From: Neisseria montereyensis
GTDB lineage: Bacteria; Pseudomonadota; Gammaproteobacteria; Burkholderiales; Neisseriaceae
DNA length: 64,000 nt
Reading direction: 5' to 3'
Assembly: GCF_024834045.1 (NCBI RefSeq)
Contig: NZ_JANUXW010000002.1
Coordinates: 354,191 to 418,190, forward strand
Part shown: positions 36,694 through 44,348 of the stretch, in pieces
Position numbering within the stretch: position 1 is the first letter of the stretch
Layout of the letters: each line of letters starts with the position of its first letter
The notes under the pieces: generated by a model
The model's input: only the letters and a program-made list of their open reading frames with translations
Database searches by the model: none
What the model was told of the DNA's origin: nothing
Translations under genes and position numbers: made by a program

Positions 36694-38433
36694 ATGAAAA
36701 TAAAGAAAATCATGTGGGCTTTATTCGTACCTGCTATGCTTTCGGCATGCTCGACGACCGACGCCCAAAAGCGGGCAGAATCACCGAATATATTGGTGAT
36801 TGTGGCCGATGATTTGGGTTTTTCCGATACCCAGCCGTTTGGCGGTGAAATTCCAACGCCGAATATTAATAGTTTGGCCGAAGATGGTGCGGTATTGAGT
36901 AATTTCTATACCGGCCCGACCTGTTCGGTTACCCGATCCATGTTGTTGACGGGTAACGACAACCATCAGGCCGGCTTGGGCACCATGTCGGTTTATACGC
37001 AACCGGAGCAAAAAGGCAAAGTCGGTTATGAAGGTTATTTGAACAGCCATGTGATGACTATTCCCGAAGTCTTGAAAGAGAAAGGCTATGCTTCGTTTGT
37101 TACCGGCAAATGGCATTTGGGTGCAAACGAAAGCAGTAATCCGAAAGCACGCGGCTTCGACCGTTCGTTTACCCTAATGCCCGGAGGTGCAGCGCATTTG
37201 GATGACAGCCGTCTATTACCCGGCAAATATAGAAGCTTTTATTTTGAAGACGGTAAAGAAACCAAACTGCCGGCGGATTTCAAATTCTCCAGCGATTTTT
37301 ATACCGATAAATTCCTCTCTTATCTGAAAAACGACCGCAAAAAAGGCCAGCCTTTCTTCGGTTATCTCGCCTTTACCGCCCCGCACTGGCCATTGCAGGC
37401 ACCGGACGAATATTTGGAAAAATACCGCGGCCATTATCAAGATGGTTACGAACCTGTTCGCAGACAACGTTTGGCGCGCATGATTGAAAAAGGCATTATG
37501 CCGGCGGGTACGGAACCCAATAATCCGTTGGTAGGCGTATTCGACGGCTGGGATAAACTGACGCCGCAGCAAAAACAAGAACAAACCAAAGCCATGCAGA
37601 TTTATGCGGCGATGATTGATAATCTCGACCACAATATCGGCAGGGTGATTCAATATTTGAAAGATACCGGCGAGTTAGATAATACCCTGATTCTATTTAT
37701 GTCCGACAACGGAGCCGAAGCTTCGACCCCCGAATCTTTAGGTACCACCGAAGACAAAAACGGTATCCGCGAATGGGTAGATGCCGAGCATGACAACAGT
37801 TTGGAAAATATGGGTAGAAAAGGTTCGTATGTGACTTTAGGCCCGCAATGGGCACAGGTTGCTTCCACACCGCTGCCTTATTTCAAAAGCTTGCTGGCCG
37901 AAGGCGGTATCCATGTACCGGCGATTGTCCGTTATCCTTCTAAAATCAAAGCAGGTCAGATTGAACGCGATACGATACATGTAATTGACTTTATGCCTAC
38001 CGTGCTGGAGCTGACAGGTACCCAACGCCCCGCCTCTTATAAAGGCACACAGTTGTTGCCATTGGAAGGCCGTTCGATGATGCCTTTGTTTGCCGGGCAA
38101 AAACTACCAGATCGCTCATTAGGTTGGGAATTCAATACCCGCCGCGCACTTTACCAAGGCGATTGGGCGGCATTGCATCAAACCCCGCCGTACGGAACAG
38201 GTTCTTGGGAGTTGTATAACCACCGTACCGACCCCGCACACCGCAACAACCTTGCCGCCCGCTATCCGCAGCAAACACAGGCATTAGCGGCAGAATGGGA
38301 TCGTTATGCCCGCCGTGTCGGTGTTGTCGAAGCACCGGTGCGTTACCGTTACGGCCAAATGAGCTGCTTCTATTCACAATGTATTCAATCTGAAGCATTG
38401 AAAAAGCTTACTGAGCAAGCTGCCAATAAGTAA
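36694..38433 (+). CDS. Arylsulfatase lipoprotein, copy 1 (AtsA-like)
   Basis: 579 residues from the ATG at 36694, eight bases after AAAGGAG; an in-frame upstream ATG is ignored. The signal peptide ends in a lipobox with Cys19, so the enzyme is lipid-anchored in the envelope. Residues align with P. aeruginosa AtsA: calcium site Asp39, Asp40, Asp338, Asn339; Lys139 and His141 in GKWHLG; His231 in APHWP. The formylglycine position is Cys77 with Arg81. The maturation motif reads C-S-V-T-R, where AtsA has C-S-P-T-R. It should cleave aryl sulfate esters. Two tandem paralogues follow. Confidence 0.92.
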   Translation: MKIKKIMWALFVPAMLSACSTTDAQKRAESPNILVIVADDLGFSDTQPFGGEIPTPNINSLAEDGAVLSNFYTGPTCSVTRSMLLTGNDNHQAGLGTMSVYTQPEQKGKVGYEGYLNSHVMTIPEVLKEKGYASFVTGKWHLGANESSNPKARGFDRSFTLMPGGAAHLDDSRLLPGKYRSFYFEDGKETKLPADFKFSSDFYTDKFLSYLKNDRKKGQPFFGYLAFTAPHWPLQAPDEYLEKYRGHYQDGYEPVRRQRLARMIEKGIMPAGTEPNNPLVGVFDGWDKLTPQQKQEQTKAMQIYAAMIDNLDHNIGRVIQYLKDTGELDNTLILFMSDNGAEASTPESLGTTEDKNGIREWVDAEHDNSLENMGRKGSYVTLGPQWAQVASTPLPYFKSLLAEGGIHVPAIVRYPSKIKAGQIERDTIHVIDFMPTVLELTGTQRPASYKGTQLLPLEGRSMMPLFAGQKLPDRSLGWEFNTRRALYQGDWAALHQTPPYGTGSWELYNHRTDPAHRNNLAARYPQQTQALAAEWDRYARRVGVVEAPVRYRYGQMSCFYSQCIQSEALKKLTEQAANK

Positions 38434-38444
38434 AAAAGCATCTG

Positions 38445-38472
38445 AGGCCGTCTGAAAGGTTTCAGACGGCCT
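38445..38472 (+). terminator. Uptake-sequence hairpin between sulfatase copies 1 and 2
   Basis: AGGCCGTCTGAAA and TTTCAGACGGCCT with a two-base loop; no long T-run follows. Confidence 0.65.
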
Positions 38473-38535
38473 ATCAAATTAATGGAGTTAATTTAATAAA
38501 AGGGAGTCGTAATGCAATAACAAAGGAGAAATAAA

Positions 38536-40257
38536 ATGAAGCTGAGAAAAATGATCATGGTATTGTTTATACCGGTTATGCTTTCCGCGTGTTCGGCTAC
38601 CGATGCCCAACGTCAGGCAGCGGCTCCGAATATTTTGGTGATTGTGGCCGATGATTTAGGTTTTTCCGATATCCAACCGTTTGGCGGTGAAATTCCAACG
38701 CCCAATCTTAACCAACTGGCAGAAGAAGGAGCCGTATTGAGCAACTTCTATGCAGGCCCGACTTGTTCGGTTACCCGATCCATGTTATTGACCGGTAACG
38801 ACAATCATCAGGCCGGTTTGGGTACCATGTCGGTTTATACGCAACCGGAGCAAAAAGGCAAAGTCGGTTATGAAGGCTATTTAAACAGCCATGTGATGAC
38901 CATTCCCGAAGTCTTGAAAGAGAAAGGCTATGCTTCGTTTGTTACCGGCAAATGGCATTTGGGTGCAAACGAAAGCAGTAATCCGAAAGCACGCGGCTTC
39001 GACCGTTCGTTTACCCTGATTCCGGGCGGTGCGGCACATATGGATGACAGCGCCTTATTTCCTGATGATACAATCGTCTATTTTGAAGACGGCAAAGAAA
39101 CCAAACTGCCGGCTGATTTCAAATTCTCCAGTGATTTTTATACCGATAAATTCCTTTCTTATCTGAAAAACGACCGCAAAAAAGGCCAGCCTTTCTTCGG
39201 TTATCTCGCGTTTACCGCGCCGCACTGGCCATTACAGGCACCGGACGAATATTTGGAAAAATACCGCGGCCATTATCAAGATGGTTACGAACCTGTTCGC
39301 AAGCAACGTTTGGCACGCATGATTGAAAAAGGCATTATGCCTGCCGAAACGGAAATCAATAACCCATTAGTCGGCGTATTCGACGGCTGGGACAAACTGA
39401 CTCCGCAGCAAAAACAAGAACAAACTAAAACCATGCAGATTTATGCCGCGATGATTGACAATCTCGACCATAATATCGGCAGGGTGATTCAATATTTGAA
39501 AGACACCGGCGAGTTAGATAATACCCTGATTCTATTTATGTCCGACAACGGAGCCGAAGCTTCCACCCCCGAATCTTTGGGTTCAATGGAAAACAAAGAC
39601 GAAGTCCGCAAATGGGTAGATGCCACTTTCGACAATAGTTTGGAAAATATGGGTAGAAAAGGCTCGTATGTGACTTTAGGCCCGCAATGGGCGCAGGTTG
39701 CTTCCACACCGCTGCCTTATTTCAAAAGCCTGTTAGCCGAAGGTGGTATCCATGTACCGGCAATTATCCGCTATCCTTCTAAAATCAAAGCAGGCCAGAT
39801 CGACCGTGATACCATACATGTGATGGACCTTATGCCGACCGTGTTGGAGCTGACGGGTGCCCAACGTCCCGTCTCTTATAAAGGTACGCCGCTGCTGCCG
39901 TTGGAAGGCCGCTCTATGATGCCTTTGTTTGCCGGACAAAATTTACCCGATCGTTCATTAGGTTGGGAATTCAATACCCGCCGCGCACTTTATCAAGGCG
40001 ATTGGGCTTTATTGTATCAAACGCCGCCTTACGGTACGGGATCATGGGAGTTGTATAACCACCGTACCGACCCGTCTCACCGCAACAACCTTGCCGCCCA
40101 CTATCCGCAGCAGACGCAGGCATTGGCATCGGAATGGGATCGTTATGCAAACCGTGTCGGTGTTGTCGAAGCACCGGTACGTTACCGCTACGGCCAGATG
40201 ACTTGCTTCTATTCTCAATGTATTGAGTCTGAAGCATTAAAAAAGCTGACTGAATAA
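38536..40257 (+). CDS. Arylsulfatase lipoprotein, copy 2 (AtsA-like)
   Basis: 573 residues, ATG preceded by AAGGAGAAATAAA. Lipobox LSAC as in copy 1, and the same catalytic set, including C-S-V-T-R, GKWHLG, APHWP and MSDNGAE. Long blocks are identical to copy 1 (for example around MSVYTQPEQKGKVGYEGYLN). Differences cluster at about 165-185, where copy 1 has DDSRLLPGKYRSF and this has DDSALFPDDTIV, and near the C-terminus (WALLYQTPPYG). Its C-terminus lacks the last few residues of copies 1 and 3. Likely a tandem duplicate with altered substrate range. Confidence 0.92.
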   Translation: MKLRKMIMVLFIPVMLSACSATDAQRQAAAPNILVIVADDLGFSDIQPFGGEIPTPNLNQLAEEGAVLSNFYAGPTCSVTRSMLLTGNDNHQAGLGTMSVYTQPEQKGKVGYEGYLNSHVMTIPEVLKEKGYASFVTGKWHLGANESSNPKARGFDRSFTLIPGGAAHMDDSALFPDDTIVYFEDGKETKLPADFKFSSDFYTDKFLSYLKNDRKKGQPFFGYLAFTAPHWPLQAPDEYLEKYRGHYQDGYEPVRKQRLARMIEKGIMPAETEINNPLVGVFDGWDKLTPQQKQEQTKTMQIYAAMIDNLDHNIGRVIQYLKDTGELDNTLILFMSDNGAEASTPESLGSMENKDEVRKWVDATFDNSLENMGRKGSYVTLGPQWAQVASTPLPYFKSLLAEGGIHVPAIIRYPSKIKAGQIDRDTIHVMDLMPTVLELTGAQRPVSYKGTPLLPLEGRSMMPLFAGQNLPDRSLGWEFNTRRALYQGDWALLYQTPPYGTGSWELYNHRTDPSHRNNLAAHYPQQTQALASEWDRYANRVGVVEAPVRYRYGQMTCFYSQCIESEALKKLTE

Positions 40258-40281
40258 ACTGCCAATGGGTAAAGAAATCGA

Positions 40282-40314
40282 AGGCCGTCTGAAAGGTTTT
40301 CAGACGGCTTTAAT
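40282..40314 (+). terminator. Uptake-sequence hairpin between sulfatase copies 2 and 3
   Basis: GGCCGTCTGAAA and TTTCAGACGGC pair across a short loop, followed by TTTAATTATTAT. Confidence 0.7.
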
Positions 40315-40373
40315 TATTATATTAAGGAGGTTAATAAAGGGGAGCAATAACGCAATAACAAAGGAGAAATAAA

Positions 40374-42113
40374 ATGAAGTTGAAAAAAATCATGATGGTA
40401 TTGTTTATACCGGCTATGCTTTCCGCGTGTTCGGCTACCGATGCGCAACGACAGGCGGCAGCCCCGAATATTTTGGTGATTGTGGCCGATGATTTGGGTT
40501 TTTCCGATACCCAACCGTTTGGCGGTGAAATTTCAACACCGAATATTAACCAATTGGCAGAAGAAGGGGCTGTATTGAGCAATTTCTATGCCGGCCCGAC
40601 CTGTTCGGTTACCCGATCCATGCTGCTGACAGGAAACGACAACCATCAGGCAGGCTTGGGAACCATGGCCGAATATCTTCAGCCCGAACAAAAAGGTAAA
40701 GTCGGTTATGAAGGCCGTCTGAACAGCCAAGTTATGACTGTTGCCGAAATCTTAAAAAATAAAGGTTATTTTTCGTTTGTTACCGGAAAATGGCATTTGG
40801 GCATGACGGATGACAGCACCCCGAAAGCGCGTGGCTTCGACCGTTCGTTTACTTTAATGCCCGGTGGCGCGGCGCACATGGATGCCAGTCAGATGTTTCC
40901 CGGTAATTACAAAGCACGCTATTTTGAAGACGGTAAAGAAACCACGCTACCGGCAGACTTCACTTTTTCCAGCGATTTCTATACCGATAAATTCCTTTCT
41001 TATCTGAAAAACGACCGCAAAAAAGGCCAGCCTTTCTTCGGTTATCTCGCCTTTACCGCACCGCACTGGCCGTTACAGGCGCCCGACGAATACTTGGAAA
41101 AATACCGCGGCCATTATCAAGATGGTTACGAACCTGTTCGCAGACAACGTTTGGCGCGCATGATTGAACAAGGCATTATGCCTGCCGGAACAGAAGTGAA
41201 TAACCCGCTGGCCGGTGTATTCGACGGCTGGGACAAACTGACGCCGCAGCAAAAACAAGAGCAAACCAAAGCCATGCAAATTTATGCGGCGATGATTGAT
41301 AATCTTGACTACAATGTCGGTAGGGTGATTCAATACTTGAAAGATACCGGTGAGTTGGATAATACCCTGATTCTGTTTATGTCGGATAACGGCGCCGAAT
41401 CGGCAACACCCGAATCCTTAGGTACCACCGAAGACAAAAACGGTATTCGCGACTGGGTAGATGCCACATTCGACAATAGCTTGGAAAATATGGGCAGAAA
41501 AGGTTCGTATGTTACCTTAGGCCCGCAATGGGCGCAGGTAGCCTCCACACCATTGCCATATTTCAAAAGTATTTTGTCGGAGGGCGGCATCCACGTTCCT
41601 GCCGTTATCCGTTATCCGGCTAAAGTGAAAGCAGGGCAGATTCAACGCGATACGATACATGTGATGGATTTTGTACCGACTGTTTTAGAGTTAACCGGAG
41701 CACAGCGCCCCGCTAGCTATAAAGGCAACCGGTTGCAACCGCTTGAAGGCCGTTCATTCCTGCCTGTATTTGCAGGGGGTAAACTGCCCGAACGTACTTT
41801 AGGCTGGGAATTCAACAGCCGCCGTGCACTTTATCAAGGTGATTGGGTAGGCGTACGCCAAACCCCGCCCTATGGAACAGGTTCGTGGGAGCTGTATAAT
41901 CACCGTACCGACCCGTCACACCGCAATAACCTTGCCGACCGCTATCCGCAGCAGGCGCAGGCATTGGCGGCAGAGTGGGATCGTTATGCCCGTCACGTCG
42001 GTGTGGTCGAAGCGCCGGTACGCTATAAATACGGCCAAATGAACTGTTTTTACAGCCAATGTATCCAACCTGATTTTCTGAAAAAACTCAGTGAACAAGC
42101 TTCAGGCAGTTAA
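40374..42113 (+). CDS. Arylsulfatase lipoprotein, copy 3 (AtsA-like)
   Basis: 579 residues. The leader and first ~30 codons are nearly identical in DNA to copy 2, including the AAAGGAGAAATAAA ribosome site, which shows the duplication unit includes the 5' region. The catalytic set and C-S-V-T-R site are kept. It is the most divergent copy over 98-200 (MAEYLQPEQKGKVGYEGRLN, GMTDDSTPKARGF, DASQMFPGNYKAR), where it is closer to P. aeruginosa AtsA than the other two. Also WVGVRQTPPYG replaces WAALHQTPPYG. It ends beside the formylglycine-generating enzyme gene. Confidence 0.92.
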   Translation: MKLKKIMMVLFIPAMLSACSATDAQRQAAAPNILVIVADDLGFSDTQPFGGEISTPNINQLAEEGAVLSNFYAGPTCSVTRSMLLTGNDNHQAGLGTMAEYLQPEQKGKVGYEGRLNSQVMTVAEILKNKGYFSFVTGKWHLGMTDDSTPKARGFDRSFTLMPGGAAHMDASQMFPGNYKARYFEDGKETTLPADFTFSSDFYTDKFLSYLKNDRKKGQPFFGYLAFTAPHWPLQAPDEYLEKYRGHYQDGYEPVRRQRLARMIEQGIMPAGTEVNNPLAGVFDGWDKLTPQQKQEQTKAMQIYAAMIDNLDYNVGRVIQYLKDTGELDNTLILFMSDNGAESATPESLGTTEDKNGIRDWVDATFDNSLENMGRKGSYVTLGPQWAQVASTPLPYFKSILSEGGIHVPAVIRYPAKVKAGQIQRDTIHVMDFVPTVLELTGAQRPASYKGNRLQPLEGRSFLPVFAGGKLPERTLGWEFNSRRALYQGDWVGVRQTPPYGTGSWELYNHRTDPSHRNNLADRYPQQAQALAAEWDRYARHVGVVEAPVRYKYGQMNCFYSQCIQPDFLKKLSEQASGS

Positions 42114-42134
42114 GTCAATAGATAAAATAGGAAA

Positions 42135-42165
42135 AGGCCGCCTGAATGATTTCAGACGGCCTATA
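42135..42165 (+). terminator. Uptake-sequence hairpin before the FGE gene
   Basis: AGGCCGCCTGAA (one base off the uptake consensus) and TTCAGACGGCCT form a stem followed by ATAATTTTAA. Confidence 0.65.
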
Positions 42166-42222
42166 ATTTTAACACTTCGGTGATAACATATCGTTTCACC
42201 ATATCTACAAAGGAAACCGCAA

Positions 42223-43272
42223 ATGAAAGCGAATAAGCGATTTCATTACATTCTTTATTTAACAGGAGCAAGCTTTGCTTTAACCGCCTGCTCCCCCGAT
42301 CAACAACTTTCCGATGCCCGCGCCACAGCGCCGGCGGCCGCATCGGCAGCCACCATTGCGCCCACTGCCGCACCCGCCATGCTGGGAAGTGAAAATGCCT
42401 GCCATAATTATTCGGGCTTGCCTGCCAATTGGCAGAAAGACCCTTACGCCGGCATGATAAAAATTAAAGGCGGCAGCTTTGATATCGGCCGCGAAGATGC
42501 CTATCCCGAAGAGTTCGCCCTAAAAAGCCGCCACCGTACCGTAGGTGATTTTTGGATAGATGAAACCGAAGTGACCAATGCCCAGTTCCAAAGCTTTGTC
42601 GATGCTACCGGTTATGTTACCGAAGCCGAGCAACAAGGCGAAGGGGCTGTTTTTATTTCACCCGACGGGCCGGTACGCGAGCTGGCATGGTGGCATTTGG
42701 TGAAAGGCGCCGATTGGAAACACCCTTGGGGGCCGGATGATAAACGCACCATCCAACCCAACGAACCCGTGCGCATGGTGACCCTTAAAGATGCCGAAAC
42801 ATACGCCGCATGGGCAGGCCGCGAACTGCCTACCGAAGAACAATGGGAATATGCCGCCAAAGGCTTCACCAAAGAGCGCGACGTGATTGCCGACCGCGAA
42901 CACATCAATGCCAATACATGGCACGGTGAATTTCCTTATGAAAATACCAATCAAGACGGCTATGTCGATGTTGCTCCTGTCGGCTGTTATCCCGCCAACG
43001 GCTTCGGTCTGTTCGATACCATCGGTAATGTTTGGGAATACACTCAAACCCCGTTTACCGGTAGCCACGATGACCACATGGGTATGGCGCAGGTTGCACG
43101 CACCAACCATAACGAACACTCATTCAACCACTACACCATTAAAGGCGGATCATTCCTTTGCGCCGAAAATTATTGCATGCGCTATCGTGCATCCGCCCGC
43201 CAGCCTCAGGAAAAAGACTTAGGCATCAGCCATGTCGGTTTCCGTACGGTGAAAAACATCATGCCGCAATAA
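42223..43272 (+). CDS. Formylglycine-generating enzyme, lipoprotein form
   Basis: 349 residues. The signal peptide ends LTAC with lipid-bearing Cys23, then an Ala/Pro-rich linker to about residue 50. The rest is an FGE-sulfatase (SUMF1) domain: KIKGGSFDIG, DETEVTNAQFQSFVDATGYV, RELPTEEQWEYAA, GNVWEYTQTPF. The copper-binding cysteine pair is present, Cys313 and Cys318 in GGSFLCAENYCMRYR, with the spacing of the human active-site pair, so it should be a true oxygen-dependent FGE. It converts the sulfatase cysteine to formylglycine. Its place directly after three sulfatase genes, and its own export, imply maturation outside the cytoplasm. Confidence 0.92.
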   Translation: MKANKRFHYILYLTGASFALTACSPDQQLSDARATAPAAASAATIAPTAAPAMLGSENACHNYSGLPANWQKDPYAGMIKIKGGSFDIGREDAYPEEFALKSRHRTVGDFWIDETEVTNAQFQSFVDATGYVTEAEQQGEGAVFISPDGPVRELAWWHLVKGADWKHPWGPDDKRTIQPNEPVRMVTLKDAETYAAWAGRELPTEEQWEYAAKGFTKERDVIADREHINANTWHGEFPYENTNQDGYVDVAPVGCYPANGFGLFDTIGNVWEYTQTPFTGSHDDHMGMAQVARTNHNEHSFNHYTIKGGSFLCAENYCMRYRASARQPQEKDLGISHVGFRTVKNIMPQ

Positions 43273-43312
43273 AGCAGTTTTAATGCAGTAGATATCGTAG
43301 TGATTTAAAAAT

Positions 43313-43341
43313 AGGCCGTCTGAAAACTTTTCAGACGGCCT
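43313..43341. terminator. Bidirectional uptake-sequence terminator FGE/GST
   Basis: A 13-14-base stem of paired uptake sequences between convergent genes. Confidence 0.8.
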
Positions 43342-43393
43342 CATTATCGTGTATGACTAAATATAATTATTTTTTCAAACTATATTTATTGCA

Positions 43394-44026
43394 TTATAAA
43401 GATACGATTTTTTCCAAACCTTCTTGGCGCAAAGCTTCTTGAACACCCTCATTGGCTTCAATGCGGCTGATAAACGGATTAAAGCTTTTATAGGCAGACA
43501 AATCCAATGATAAGTTTTTAGACCAGCGCAGAATAATATACAGATACAAATCGGCAGTACTGATTTGGCCGGTGAGAAAATCCTGTTTGCTTAATTGATC
43601 ATCGGCATGTTTTAACATTTTCACAATATTATTGCGGGCATTTTCTGTTAATTCCGCTATCGCTTTCTCATCGGAAACCAATTTATCCGGTGCAAATACC
43701 AAGCCGAATGCTTTATGTACATCGGAATTTAAAAAGGCCAACCAGTGCATAATTTCACCGATGTGCTTGGGCGAATTGTCACCACCGAAAATATTGGCTT
43801 TCGGATAAAGCGCATTAATATACATTTGCACGGCGATATTTTGAGAAACCACCGTATCACCATCCACAATAGCAGGCACCGAACCTTGGGGGTTGATACT
43901 TAAATAAGCTTCGGATTTCAATTCATCGCGAGGCACAATATTCAGTTCATAATCGGCTTTCGCCCATTCCAGCGCAGTATGGGGAACAAAAGAGCAGGCA
44001 CCGGGAAGAATATAGAGTTTAATCAT
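43394..44026 (-). CDS. Glutathione S-transferase (beta-class-like)
   Basis: 210 residues. The N-terminal thioredoxin-fold has MIKLYILPGACSFVPHTALEWA with the beta-class cysteine (Cys11), NPQGSVPAIVDGD and the glutathione-site SQN; a helical C-terminal domain follows (ADLYLYIILRW). It conjugates or reduces electrophiles with glutathione in the cytoplasm. It faces the aromatic/sulfatase cluster but is on the other strand, so a role in quinone detoxification is only a guess. The 322 bases upstream hold two uptake elements and no gene. Confidence 0.88.
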   Translation of the reverse strand: MIKLYILPGACSFVPHTALEWAKADYELNIVPRDELKSEAYLSINPQGSVPAIVDGDTVVSQNIAVQMYINALYPKANIFGGDNSPKHIGEIMHWLAFLNSDVHKAFGLVFAPDKLVSDEKAIAELTENARNNIVKMLKHADDQLSKQDFLTGQISTADLYLYIILRWSKNLSLDLSAYKSFNPFISRIEANEGVQEALRQEGLEKIVSL

Positions 44027-44304
44027 AATATTACCTTTGTTTTGTGGTTAATCGGTATGCCGTTGGTCGGCGGAATTGAATTATTAAGATGTTTATGGGG
44101 GTGTTTAGGGGGAAATACAAGGGTAGAGTTTTGTTAAAAATAATACTTATTTTTGATTGCTAGTGATGAAATATAAGGCTGTTGTCTATGGTTAAATAGT
44201 TTTCAGACGGCTTTGAGAATAATAAGTGGCTGTACTTGCATGGGTTGCGACACGTAAGGGGCTATTAATTTAAAGGAATAGAACAGGTAGTAATAAGAAG
44301 AAAA

Positions 44305-44335
44305 AGCCGTCTGAAAAGCTTTCAGACGGCCTTAA
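44305..44335 (-). terminator. Uptake-sequence hairpin after the kinase gene
   Basis: GCCGTCTGAAA and TTTCAGACGGC with a short loop; on the minus strand it lies just after the kinase stop and is followed by T residues. Confidence 0.75.
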
Positions 44336-44348
44336 ATATAAGATTTTT

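Noticed and set aside
36694-42113. Sulfatase triplication as an assembly artefact
   Set aside because: The copies differ at many residues, have different lengths and distinct intergenic sequence, so they are real paralogues.
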